A stretch of DNA of 64,000 bases from Achromobacter anxifer (GTDB lineage: Bacteria > Pseudomonadota > Gammaproteobacteria > Burkholderiales > Burkholderiaceae_B): the NCBI RefSeq assembly GCF_903652925.1, contig NZ_CAHLAR010000005.1:1-64000 (forward strand). The letters are read 5' to 3'. This document shows, piece by piece, positions 21,841 to 29,025 of this stretch. Position 1 is the first letter of the stretch. Each line of letters starts with the position of its first letter. Position numbers and translations under genes: made by a program. Under the pieces are notes generated by a model. It was not told the DNA's origin and did no database searches. It saw only the letters and a program-made list of their open reading frames with translations.

Positions 21841-22575
21841 GTGAATTGCAACCTCACCCGCGCGGTGCAGCCTACGGTCTTTTTCGCCAGCAGCACTGGC
21901 AAAGGTGACGATGAATTGAATCCGGTGACTACAGCGCTGCTGCGTAAGGCTTCGTCCCTGGTCGAAGAAACGAGGTTTCGATTTGGAACTCGAAAGTTTC
22001 TGTACCTCTTCATCGATACCTGGGCATTCAAGCAGACTGGGCTTTACGAGCCTCAGGAGCAAATGCCGGCAGAATTCGAGAGCGTCGCTGCCGAACTGTC
22101 CAAGGTGCTGTCAACGGCAATGCGGTCAGACCCCACTGCTGACGTCCTGGGCTTCCTGCTGAGCGAGTTCCGCTTCGATCAAAAGGGCACCAGCTTTTTC
22201 CCCACGCCGCCCGAGATTGGCCAGCTGATGGTCCGCCTGGTAGGTGAGTCTGGTAGCCGAACGTTCTATGAACCGTGTTGCGGGACAGGCGGGAACACAC
22301 TTCAATGGCTAGAGGGGCTCTTTGACGCGCATGGGCCTGCTGGGATTAAGGAAGCGCGCCTGCGGCTAGAAGACGTTGACGCAATGATGGTGAAGTGCAG
22401 CATGCTCCAGCTGCTGCACTACTTCGAATCACGGGATGCAAGCCCAGCCGAAATGAGCATCGTCGGGGTTGATGTGCTGACGCGACGCCCCTCCGGTATC
22501 GCGTATCACGCGACCGCATTGCCTGAAACACATCTCTCCGTATCCCCTCGGCCTCCGAAGCCGTCGAAAGGGTAG
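21841..22575 (+). CDS. N6-adenine methylase-like protein, probably truncated
   Basis: The frame begins with GTG 21841 (uncertain) and gives 244 residues. FFPTPPEIGQLMVRLVG and TFYEPCCGTGGN match the N-terminal lead-in and SAM-binding motif I of HsdM-type methylases, and LEDVDAMMVKCSML resembles motif II. The catalytic NPPF/Y motif, expected 30-40 residues after VGVDVLT, is absent. The last dozen residues are encoded by the following tRNA-like gene, so the protein may have been cut by insertion of the RNA cassette. It could bind SAM or DNA without methylating. Confidence 0.65.
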   Translation: MNCNLTRAVQPTVFFASSTGKGDDELNPVTTALLRKASSLVEETRFRFGTRKFLYLFIDTWAFKQTGLYEPQEQMPAEFESVAAELSKVLSTAMRSDPTADVLGFLLSEFRFDQKGTSFFPTPPEIGQLMVRLVGESGSRTFYEPCCGTGGNTLQWLEGLFDAHGPAGIKEARLRLEDVDAMMVKCSMLQLLHYFESRDASPAEMSIVGVDVLTRRPSGIAYHATALPETHLSVSPRPPKPSKG

Positions 22576-22613
22576 CTGGATACATGCAGGTTCGATCCCT
22601 GTCGGAGAGGCCA
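22534..22613 (+). tRNA. tRNA-like RNA lacking a normal D arm (possible CCG anticodon)
   Basis: Acceptor CTCTCCG/CGGAGAG, G73, CCA and T arm GCAGG TTCGATC CCTGT are standard. The rest folds as one long arm: TATCC/GGATA enclosing CGGC-CTCCGAA-GCCG, whose 7-base loop would read Arg CGG if used as an anticodon. Overlaps the end of the methylase-like frame. Confidence 0.5.
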
Positions 22614-23732
22614 AAGAATTCGATTTTGCGCTGCCTTCGGGCTGCGTAAGTCATGCCGGGAGTCCTGGTGTACCGGCTTCACCCTCTGGCGCAATCGCTG
22701 GCCGCTCTACGGAGCGGCTGGCGGGGCGAGGGATTGGTGAATAACCAGGATTCATGTCCGCATGGGGACGACAGCGCGTAGCAATACGCGTAAAGCGAGG
22801 TAGCCCACTAACTCGCGCCACTCTACGTGGTCAAGCCATGCAAGCCTCCCCGGCCTCGTGAGGGGCCCGTCGGTGAAAAGAGCGCCGGCGGTATGGTGGA
22901 TGCATGTGACTGGGAAAAACGGTGGCTTACAAGCCTGAGCGGTCTTCGGACTTGCAAGGGGAACTTGAGTCACCGAACAGAAACGGGTGGTGCCGTCGTC
23001 CAGTCAACACCAACATGCGAAACCGCATTGGGAAAGGTAGCACCAGGGTCGTAGATGCGATCAATGGCTCAGGTGCAGTCTGGGAAGGGATGGCGGCTTG
23101 CCGCTTGTCCCGGGTGAAGGGGATGGACCCGAAAGGGAGTCATCACCTTCGTCCCGAAAGACGGTCGAGTATCCGGCAGGAGAAAGACACGCTGCGAGTT
23201 GTATTTTGTGCCTCAAAAGGGCATGAAGCAACTGGACACGCTCGCGGCAGTGGGTTGCATTTAGCTCAGTTTAGAGCACCAGAATGGAAATCTGGAGGCC
23301 GATGGCTGATACCCATCATTGCTTCAAAATTGCAAAGACGTGTCCGGCGTCACGTGATAGTGGCTTAATCCTGTCCAGCTTCGGCTGAAGGCAGGCACCA
23401 AAGGCTCGCAAGGCTAGCGGTGTTGATTGGCGATCGCACGTAGGGGCTGCAACCCCGAACGGCCCGCAAGGTCGGCGGTAGATCAAGAATCGAGTAGCGC
23501 GACGCGACGGGGAGCTTAACCAGCCCCGGGGTTCTCGAAAGGGAAACTCGAAAGACGGTAGCCATGCTGCTTGACCGGGATCGTCCCGGTGGACAAGGCA
23601 GGAAGATCGGTCGCAAGCCGGTTCTAATCTGCTCAGGAAGTGGTGATGTAGGCCGTAGTCTCAGGCCTATGCCTTAGGGGGAAACTCCTTTGGCCGGCAG
23701 ACATATTGTCTGTCGACCAAAGCAGTTTCAAT
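22614..23732 (+). ncRNA. Giant structured non-coding RNA (about 1.1 kb)
   Basis: No credible protein frame, but dense hairpins, many with stable tetraloops: CCCGAAAGGG near 23130, GGGCTGCAACCCC near 23445, GGTCGCAAGCC near 23610, GGGGGAAACTCC near 23680, plus GAAA-containing joints. It is flanked by two tRNA-like RNAs and contains a tRNA-like domain at about 23247-23322. Size, GNRA content, tRNA neighbourhood and an embedded tRNA recall GOLLD and ROOL RNAs, giant RNAs of phages and mobile elements found beside tRNAs. I cannot confirm membership without a covariance search; a new class is possible. Confidence 0.6.
23247..23322 (+). tRNA. tRNA-like domain inside the giant RNA (anticodon GGA)
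   Basis: Perfect D arm AGCTC-AGTTTA-GAGC, anticodon arm CCAGA-ATGGAAA-TCTGG and T-like arm GATGG-CTGATAC-CCATC. The acceptor strands do not pair well, so it is unlikely to be an independent tRNA. GGA would be Ser, but no long variable arm is present. Confidence 0.5.
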
Positions 23733-23811
23733 TCGCGGGAACTCATCCAAGTCCGCGACGGGCTGTGATGAAGCGCTGGTATGGCAGGTTCGAACCCTGC
23801 TCCGCGAGCCA
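23733..23811 (+). tRNA. tRNA-like RNA at the 3' side of the giant RNA
   Basis: Acceptor TCGCGGG/TCCGCGA, G73, CCA, T arm GCAGG TTCGAAC CCTGC. A single long arm TCATC/GATGA replaces D and anticodon arms. Mirrors the gene at 22534, so the giant RNA is bracketed by two such elements. Confidence 0.5.
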
Positions 23812-23820
23812 AGTTCGTAC

Positions 23821-23897
23821 GCTGGTATCGTCTAGAGGCCCAGGACACCCGCCTTTCACGCGGACGACGTAGGGTTCGAATCCCACTACCAGCTCCA
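23821..23897 (+). tRNA. tRNA-Glu(TTC)
   Basis: Acceptor GCTGGTA/TACCAGC, T73, loop CTTTCAC, Glu-type D region TCGTCTAGAGG. Encoded CCA. Confidence 0.93.
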
Positions 23898-23902
23898 TTT
23901 TC

Positions 23903-23974
23903 GCCGGCCTCGTCTAGTGGCACAGGACGCCTCCCCATTCAGAGGAAACGCTTGTTCGATTCAAGCGGCCGGCC
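23903..23974 (+). tRNA. Glu-bodied tRNA with altered anticodon loop
   Basis: Acceptor GCCGGCC/GGCCGGC and D region TCGTCTAGTGGC as in Glu. The stem CCTC/GAGG encloses 8 bases, CCCATTCA. TTC is present but shifted one base toward the 3' side. No encoded CCA (CCCC). Confidence 0.65.
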
Positions 23975-24002
23975 CCCTCACTGCCGTTTAGGCAGCTCCC
24001 TT

Positions 24003-24076
24003 GAACCGTTCGACTTCCGGGAGGTCAACAGGTCTTCACCCTGTTCAGGCGGGTTCGACACCCGTACGGTTCTCCA
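24003..24076 (+). tRNA. tRNA-Glu(TTC), second copy
   Basis: Acceptor GAACCGT/ACGGTTC, T73, stem ACAGG/CCTGT, loop TCTTCAC (C33), encoded CCA. Confidence 0.88.
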
Positions 24077-24081
24077 TTTTC

Positions 24082-24157
24082 GCCGCCATCGTCTAGAGGC
24101 CTAGGACACCCCCAAGTTCAGGGGGCAACGCTTGTTCGAATCAAGCTGGCGGCCCCA
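24082..24157 (+). tRNA. Glu-bodied tRNA with GTT at the anticodon position
   Basis: Acceptor GCCGCCA/TGGCGGC, D region TCGTCTAGAGGCC as in Glu, stem CCCCC/GGGGG, loop AAGTTCA. By position the anticodon is GTT (Asn) with A33; TTC is again shifted by one. Encoded CCA. Confidence 0.7.
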
Positions 24158-24162
24158 CACAC

Positions 24163-24321
24163 CATCGTGACCGAGTCGGGCCTTGCGCCCAACTAGCGAC
24201 CGATCGAGCCTAGATCGCACGGGCCACCAGCACAGCCGGACACGCTCAGCACAGTCTGGAATTGCCCTGGTGGATAAACAAGGGGTTAGAGAGACGACCC
24301 GTGCCGCTATCGATCACGATG
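24163..24321 (+). ncRNA. Structured RNA closed by CATCGTGA/TCACGATG
   Basis: The 8-bp closing helix (24163-24170 with 24314-24321) surrounds a second perfect helix CCACCAG/CTGGTGG and GATCG/CGATC-type hairpins. No reading frame. Confidence 0.4.
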
Positions 24322-24331
24322 CTGACCGCTA

Positions 24332-24404
24332 CGCAGGATAGATCAGTGGTGGATCACCAGGCACCCCAGCCTGGAGGCCGCTGGTTCGATTCCAGCTCCT
24401 GCAC
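24332..24404 (+). tRNA. Degenerate tRNA-like gene
   Basis: Acceptor GCAGGA/TCCTGC with an unpaired first position, D arm GATC...GATC, T arm GCTGG TTCGATT CCAGC. The anticodon arm CCAGGC/GCCTGG leaves a 6-base loop ACCCCA without T33. No encoded CCA. Confidence 0.45.
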
Positions 24405-24406
24405 CG

Positions 24407-24547
24407 GTTCCTCGCAGTCATGCGTTAAATGGCGAGTCCCGGCGCTCTACGTCGGCGCCGGCCGCTGCGAAGTGATGGTGACTGTTCTGCGTCCTGTCCG
24501 GCGAGGCCTCAAACCAGCTGAAATACGTAGATGCGTTTGCGAGGAAC
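24407..24547 (+). ncRNA. Structured RNA closed by a 10-bp helix
   Basis: GTTCCTCGCA (24407-24416) is perfectly complementary to TGCGAGGAAC (24538-24547). Inside is GGCGCCGGCC/GGCGCTC-type pairing. No reading frame of its own. Confidence 0.45.
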
Positions 24548-24620
24548 GAAAAAGCGAAACTCGATCGCTGGTGGGTAGAGACACAAGCCGTGCCGTCAGG
24601 AAGCGGGGCGCAGATTTTAT

Positions 24621-24698
24621 AGCGGGGTGGAGCAGTCTGGTAGCTCGTCGGCCTCATAAGCCGAAGGTCGCAGGTTCGAATCCTGCCCACCGCATCCA
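24621..24698 (+). tRNA. Initiator-like tRNA-Met(CAT)
   Basis: GGTGGAGCAGTCTGG and loop CTCATAA are initiator-like. Position 1-72 is unpaired (A-A). The anticodon stem TCGGC/GCCGA lacks one of the three G-C pairs typical of initiators, and the 3' acceptor strand has an extra C. Confidence 0.75.
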
Positions 24699-24705
24699 GT
24701 TTTAT

Positions 24706-24782
24706 CCGTCCGTAGCTCAGTGGATAGAGTAGCCGCCTCCTAGCCGGCTTGGTCGGGGGTTCGAATCCCTCCGGATGGACCA
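24706..24782 (+). tRNA. tRNA-Arg(CCT)
   Basis: Acceptor CCGTCCG/CGGATGG, A73, loop CTCCTAG, encoded CCA. Confidence 0.88.
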
Positions 24783-24885
24783 CCCTTGATCGTTCGCTGT
24801 CATGCAGGCTGATCAATTTGGGTATACAGATTATCCGGTGGACATGGCGCGGTGCCGAATTTGACGAAACCACAATGGAGTTGAA

Positions 24886-25218
24886 ATGACGAAACTGATG
24901 CGATTGGTGGATAGAGCAGCCCTTACGCTACACGAAGGTTTCTTGACATCAAGCCTGGGTAATCGTGGCGCGGTTGCTGCATTCATCCTGATTACCGCTG
25001 GATTTCCGGATTCGCTCGGATTCTGCTTTTGGCTGGGCATAGGCTTGACAATCGGCTGGGGAGGGCTGTCGCCCGTCAACCTCAGCGTAACTGGTGAACA
25101 GTTCCATGCTTTAGCGGCCACACTCATACTTATCGGAGTGGCAGGGCTAGGGCTCAACCTTCGCCGGATGGCTGACCGGCCAATCGTGAGGGCTGCTGCG
25201 TCGCGACAAGGCTCATAA
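24886..25218 (+). CDS. Small membrane protein
   Basis: 110 residues with two hydrophobic segments, AVAAFILITAGFP... to GIGLTIGWG (about 29-60) and FHALAATLILIGVAGLGL (about 73-90), and a positively charged C-terminus expected in the cytoplasm. GGAGTTGAA precedes the ATG. The arrangement, two helices around a VTGEQFHALAAT segment, is seen in small DUF-type inner-membrane proteins, but I cannot name the family. It interrupts the tRNA array between tRNA-Arg and the initiator tRNA. Confidence 0.65.
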   Translation: MTKLMRLVDRAALTLHEGFLTSSLGNRGAVAAFILITAGFPDSLGFCFWLGIGLTIGWGGLSPVNLSVTGEQFHALAATLILIGVAGLGLNLRRMADRPIVRAAASRQGS

Positions 25219-25258
25219 CCCTCCACCGAGTAATCCAGTATTCATCAATTTTCAATTT

Positions 25259-25335
25259 GGCGGGGTAGCGCAGTCAGGTAGCGCGCTGGGCTCATAACCC
25301 GGAGGTCGTAGGTTCGAATCCTATCCCCGCAACCA
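25259..25335 (+). tRNA. Initiator tRNA-fMet(CAT)
   Basis: Unpaired G1-A72, three G-C pairs in the anticodon stem (CTGGG/CCCGG), loop CTCATAA, A73, encoded CCA: the full initiator signature. Confidence 0.92.
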
Positions 25336-25339
25336 TTTT

Positions 25340-25755
25340 TGGGTAGTAACGGGAGATCCCGTGCACAGTGGCGCTACCTCGTGCTGTGTGGTGTTGGTGT
25401 TCCATATGAAAGCGCTCCGCAAAGAACCAGGGCGACGGCCGTGGCGTTCGCGGCGAAACGAGGTGCCGGAACACAACATCGTCAGGCTCACTACCTGCCT
25501 ACCCAAATCAAACCCGAGACGTGCCTCGTAAAGCCGAACTCTTCCTCAGAGTGCCTATTGTTGGCGATAGAGGGGGAACCCGCTTCCCAGAGGAGTAAGG
25601 CGGGCAGCGTGTCAGGCGCTGGAACGACGGATAGATAGGGCACTGAGAACGGCAAGCGACCGGCGTTGACCGGAGGCGCGGCTCAGTATCGGATGCCTGC
25701 CTGATTGACTGGCAAAGTGCCCAGGGGGATAGCCTGGTAAGCGAGTCCTCCACCA
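25340..25755 (+). ncRNA. Structured RNA ending in a CCA helix
   Basis: About 415 bp without a credible protein frame. TGGGTAG (25340) pairs with CTACCCA (25499-25505) and ACGGG/CCCGT lies inside. AGGAGTAAGGCGGGCAGCG (about 25598) nearly repeats the motif of the 8991-9459 RNA. The 3' end resembles a tRNA acceptor: GGGGGAT (25724) pairs with GTCCTCC (25745-25751), then A and CCA, with a G3-T70 wobble. This could be a miniature charging helix or a tRNA mimic for end processing. Confidence 0.45.
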
Positions 25756-25760
25756 ATTTA

Positions 25761-25834
25761 CGCGGGGTGGCGCAGTGGTAGCGTGCTGGGTTCATGTCCC
25801 AGAGGCGGCGGTTCGATTCCGTCCCCCGCATCCA
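25761..25834 (+). tRNA. Initiator tRNA-fMet(CAT), second copy
   Basis: Unpaired C1-A72, anticodon stem CTGGG/CCCAG with loop TTCATGT, T73, encoded CCA. Confidence 0.9.
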
Positions 25835-26111
25835 GGGTTTACAGGGCATCGCGACAACGCGGGTCGGCCGCAAGGCTACGCATATCGCGAAGGCGTCGGG
25901 CAGACGCCGCGGTCCTGTCTGAAGGCCCTCGCCAGGCTAAAGTCCTCGGTGCACAAGTCCGCGCAACTTGGACGGGGCAATTACAGGATTCACTGGCTGG
26001 TGGAAGCGTGGAATGACACGCTAACTCGCATGGCATCGCGGTCTACTGCAACAGATGGCCGGCCGTAGCGGAAGATCACGGGTGGTTTCGACCACCTCCG
26101 GAAACCCACCA
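25835..26111 (+). ncRNA. Large tRNA-ended RNA (277 nt)
   Basis: GGGTTT (25835) pairs with AAACCC (26102-26107), followed by A and CCA. The hairpin GGTGG-TTTCGA-CCACC near the 3' end could stand for a T arm. The interior is non-coding and hairpin-rich (GGCCGCAAGGCT, GGGCAGACGCC). It starts at the very next base after fMet. Size matches the RNAs at 11063 and 13703. Confidence 0.4.
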
Positions 26112-26268
26112 TGGAGAACCGCGTGCAGGTATCCAACCCTGCCTGCCAGCCGGTGATGCTCGTATGCACAGCGAGCCTAAACAAAAGCTGCGCGCGAAAA
26201 GGCGGGCCTCCGGCTCGAAGCCGACCATGCGTGAACTGGTCTACGCACCGAGGTAAGCGTCAAATCAA

Positions 26269-26361
26269 GGAGGGGTGCCAGAGAGGCCTATCGGCACTGC
26301 TTGGAAAGCAGCTGGGTTGTGATGAGCAGCCACCAGGGTTCGAATCCCTGTCCCTCCGCCA
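26269..26361 (+). tRNA. tRNA-Ser(GGA)
   Basis: Acceptor GGAGGGG/TCCCTCC, G73, loop TTGGAAA, long variable arm, encoded CCA. Last tRNA of the array. Confidence 0.92.
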
Positions 26362-26381
26362 GATTCTCGTGAAAGGCCATC

Positions 26382-26648
26382 ATGCATCCCTCTCCAACCA
26401 TGCGCCGCCAGGCGAAAAGCGACTGGCCATTCCTGCTGGCGCTGCCCATCGTGCTCTTTGCCTGCTTCGGTTTCTTCGTCTACGTGCTCCCGCTTCTGCC
26501 AAGCGACCTCCAGCACGACATCAACGACGGGTCATTGGGCATGCTCATCGGCGTCCTGGCAGGTCAGGTCATCGTGATGTCCGCCGTGCTGACCTGGCGC
26601 AGCTGCAAAGACCTTTTCTCTGGCCGGCAAGACGCCAACGCGCATTGA
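26382..26648 (+). CDS. Small membrane protein
   Basis: 88 residues with two transmembrane helices, PFLLALPIVLFACFGFFVYV (about 16-35) and LGMLIGVLAGQVIVMSAVL (about 52-70). GAAAGGCC precedes the start, 21 bp after tRNA-Ser. No enzymatic motif. Possibly an operon with the two following small genes. The function is unknown. Confidence 0.65.
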   Translation: MHPSPTMRRQAKSDWPFLLALPIVLFACFGFFVYVLPLLPSDLQHDINDGSLGMLIGVLAGQVIVMSAVLTWRSCKDLFSGRQDANAH

Positions 26649-26662
26649 CATCAAGGACCATA

Positions 26663-26905
26663 ATGCCATTCACCCCAGAATTTCAAGCCTGGCTCGACGC
26701 CGAGCGTGCCCGCGGACTCAAGCTCGTTCGCATTCCACAACTCCCCGGCAAGCCGATCATCATCGACCTGGAGCACCCCGGTGGTGCGAAGGTCACGCAT
26801 GGAGAGCTTTCTGAAGCCAAGCAGCGCGACATCCTGAAGATCGAAGCTGCCCTCGCGAGCTGCGAGCGCGTACATCGATCGTGGCAATCGGTGCCCGCCG
26901 ACTGA
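26663..26905 (+). CDS. Hypothetical 80-residue protein
   Basis: AAGGACCATA lies before ATG 26663, 15 bp after the previous stop. The frame is open far upstream, but that part runs through tRNA-Ser. MPFTPEFQAWLDAERARGLK starts a helical N-terminus, followed by a short beta segment (KPIIIDLEHPGGAKVTHGEL) and a helical tail. I recognise no family. Confidence 0.6.
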   Translation: MPFTPEFQAWLDAERARGLKLVRIPQLPGKPIIIDLEHPGGAKVTHGELSEAKQRDILKIEAALASCERVHRSWQSVPAD

Positions 26906-26975
26906 CCACTGGGGGTCTTGCGGGAATTTCACCGCAAAGACCCAGGTGCGGCAACTCCAGATGGAGCAACGAGCC

Positions 26976-27191
26976 ATGCAAACCTACCCAACACCGCATC
27001 ACATGACCGCCGCTTCTCAAGCGCGTCGCCGTGCGGCTGCGCGCTTGTTTGATCAGGCGGCCCAATCGCTCGACGAAGCGTTTGTGTCAGCCGAAGCCAC
27101 AGCAAAGGCGATGGAGCATGAAGGGCGCCTGATGCAAGCTCCTTTGTTGTTTCCGCAAACCGCTGATCCCGCTCAGCCACCTGCCGAGTAG
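26976..27191 (+). CDS. Hypothetical 71-residue protein
   Basis: GGAG lies 8 bases before ATG 26976. A start at 26961 or 26946 is less well placed. The product is one long alanine-rich helix (AASQARRRAAARLFDQAAQSLDEAF) with a proline-rich end, which suggests a small coiled-coil or adaptor protein. No family is recognised. Third gene of a possible small operon. Confidence 0.5.
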   Translation: MQTYPTPHHMTAASQARRRAAARLFDQAAQSLDEAFVSAEATAKAMEHEGRLMQAPLLFPQTADPAQPPAE

Positions 27192-27494
27192 CATGTAATG
27201 CATCATGATCCAGTAAGGAGATTCCCGCCGTCGCGGATGAGTCCTCCTTTCGACTGTCACTGACATAGCGACCCTGCATATTCACGCAGAAATCGCATCA
27301 CCTGGCTTCGCGCCACACCACTGCCACCCTAGGTGCGCGTCCGCATACTGATCCCCATTTCAAGTCCTTTTCTTCCCATTTTGTGGTCTGGTTGACATTT
27401 CCTCAACAATTTTGAGCTTTCGCGCCTATACGCCATCGGACCATCGCTAAGTCGATGGTTTTCTCGTTGCTACAGGAATGGAAGTTAAAAAGAG
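27192..27494. promoter_or_regulatory. Leader region of the PBP7-like gene
   Basis: About 300 bp without a gene. It holds a CTATACG box at 27426-27432 and a TTGACA at 27391 that is too far away (29 bp) to pair with it. Three CCATCG repeats (27431-27460) could bind a regulator. Confidence 0.45.
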
Positions 27495-28547
27495 ATGTTT
27501 GGCCCACAACCCTGGCTCCCGCGCGTAGGAGCCATCAAGAATTCCGCGCTCTCGGCCGTCGCGCTGGCTCTGGCCATGACCATGGCGGCCCCGGCCCATG
27601 CCGCCCCCACGAAGAGCAAATCACAGCTCACCAGCCCTCAAAAGAAAAAGGTCGAGACCGTGCGCAAGAAGACAGCCTCCGGTGCGGTGAGGCAGGCCAA
27701 GCGAAGAGCTGGAGCAACTCGCGCGCCGGCGCCCTCCATGCGCTATGCCTCGCGCGTGGGAGATCTCATGCTTGAATCCGATGCCATCATGGTCATGGAC
27801 CAGCGCACAGGGATGCCCTTGCTGGAAAAGAACTCCGGCGATGCGCGGCCAATCGCTTCGATCACCAAGCTGATGACAGCCATGGTTGTTCTCGATGCTG
27901 GCCTACCCATGAACGAGCGAATTCAGATTTTGGATGCCGACGTCGACCGGGTGAAGTTCAGTACATCGCGCCTGGCCGTGGGAACCACTTTGAGCCGGCA
28001 GGAGATGCTCCACCTGGCTTTGATGGCCTCTGAGAACCGCGCAGCCCATTCGCTGGCCCGGACGTACCCGGGCGGGATGCCAGCGTTCCTGGCCGCGATG
28101 AACCGCAAGGCCCGGTCGCTCGGCATGACGTCAGCCCAGTTCTTCGACCCCACGGGTCTCGACGCGCGCAATGTAGCGAGCCCTAAAGACCTCGCGCGGA
28201 TGGTGTCCGCGGCGGCCGACTACTCGAAGATCCGTGAATTCTCCACCGACGGCCAGATGCAGGTCGCTATTGCCCGCCACCAGCAGGTGTTTCGCAATAC
28301 CAACCCCCTAGTGCAGCGCGACAGCTGGGACATCGGCGTCTCCAAGACCGGCTACATCCGCGAGGCAGGGCGCTGCCTGGTAATGCAGGCCATGATCAAA
28401 GGCAGGGAGACCCTGATCGTGCTCATGGACGGCCAACGGCGGGAATCGCGCATCCTGGATTCAGTGGCCGTGCGCCAGTGGCTGGAGAAGACGGACCAGA
28501 GGACCACGCTCAAGGCCGCCGATCTCATGCACAACAACACCGTGTGA
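27495..28547 (+). CDS. pbpG: D-alanyl-D-alanine endopeptidase, PBP7-like
   Basis: 350 residues: a signal peptide-like SALSAVALALAMTMAAPAHA, a basic K/R-rich linker, then a serine transpeptidase-type domain. The three active-site motifs are present: SITKLM (SxxK, about residue 123), SEN (about 182) and KTG (about 286). Family members cleave D-Ala-meso-diaminopimelate cross-links in the periplasm. Length and motif spacing fit PBP7 rather than larger carboxypeptidases. On a conjugative plasmid it could loosen the wall for channel assembly. With the M23 and YcbK-like proteins it makes three wall-active enzymes in the window. Confidence 0.88.
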   Translation: MFGPQPWLPRVGAIKNSALSAVALALAMTMAAPAHAAPTKSKSQLTSPQKKKVETVRKKTASGAVRQAKRRAGATRAPAPSMRYASRVGDLMLESDAIMVMDQRTGMPLLEKNSGDARPIASITKLMTAMVVLDAGLPMNERIQILDADVDRVKFSTSRLAVGTTLSRQEMLHLALMASENRAAHSLARTYPGGMPAFLAAMNRKARSLGMTSAQFFDPTGLDARNVASPKDLARMVSAAADYSKIREFSTDGQMQVAIARHQQVFRNTNPLVQRDSWDIGVSKTGYIREAGRCLVMQAMIKGRETLIVLMDGQRRESRILDSVAVRQWLEKTDQRTTLKAADLMHNNTV

Positions 28548-28560
28548 GATATCCCGGCAC

Positions 28561-28566
28561 CTATAC
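28561..28566 (+). promoter_or_regulatory. CTATAC box before the 28727 gene
   Basis: CTATACTC, 14 bp after the pbpG stop. It leaves a leader of about 155 bases with a hairpin-rich GGAAACAGCCGGCGAACCGG stretch. Confidence 0.4.
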
Positions 28567-28726
28567 TCATTACCGGGGCATTTGGACTCCGGTAGACCGC
28601 GAGAGCGGAAACAGCCGGCGAACCGGCCTCATGGGTCCTCGGATCTGCGATTGTCGATTGCCGGCGTGCCATCAGCTCCCTAGCTGCTGACACACCTGCT
28701 CGAGCACAGAACGAAAGGATCCAACC

Positions 28727-28939
28727 ATGATCAAGAACATGATTCGCGCAGCCCGCCGGCACCATGCCGCCCGCGTCAAGGCAAAGCGTCGCTTCTATTT
28801 AGGCCGTGACCTGGCCGAGTTTCCTGTCGCCCTGGGGCGTGTTCTGAACACCGCCGCTCAGGTCAAGCATGCTCCCCTCTGGCGCGAGCTGCCATGGCGC
28901 GATCGCAAGGACCAGGCACGGGCTGCGCTTGCCGGCTGA
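28727..28939 (+). CDS. Small basic protein
   Basis: 70 residues, strongly basic, with AAAGGATCCAACC before the ATG. The N-terminal RRHHAARVKAKRRFYLGRDL recalls the N-terminal half of the small CxC-type proteins near tRNA genes (compare 10491), but the cysteine half is missing. RNA or nucleic-acid binding is plausible from charge alone. Confidence 0.6.
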   Translation: MIKNMIRAARRHHAARVKAKRRFYLGRDLAEFPVALGRVLNTAAQVKHAPLWRELPWRDRKDQARAALAG

Positions 28940-29002
28940 CCAGGCAGAAGGCGTGAGGCGTGAGGCTCGCAAACGGGCTGTAGCGCGTTTTCTGACAATC
29001 AC

Positions 29003-29025
29003 CAGGGCCCACTATGGGCCCTGTA
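29003..29025 (+). terminator. Hairpin after the small basic protein gene
   Basis: CAGGGCCC-ACTAT-GGGCCCTG; followed by TAGTCATTTC, a weak U-tract. Confidence 0.45.

Noticed and set aside
22614-23811. Small open frames within the giant RNA
   Set aside because: They lack ribosome-binding sites and domains, appear in several frames at once and break the hairpin structure. Chance frames in GC-rich RNA.
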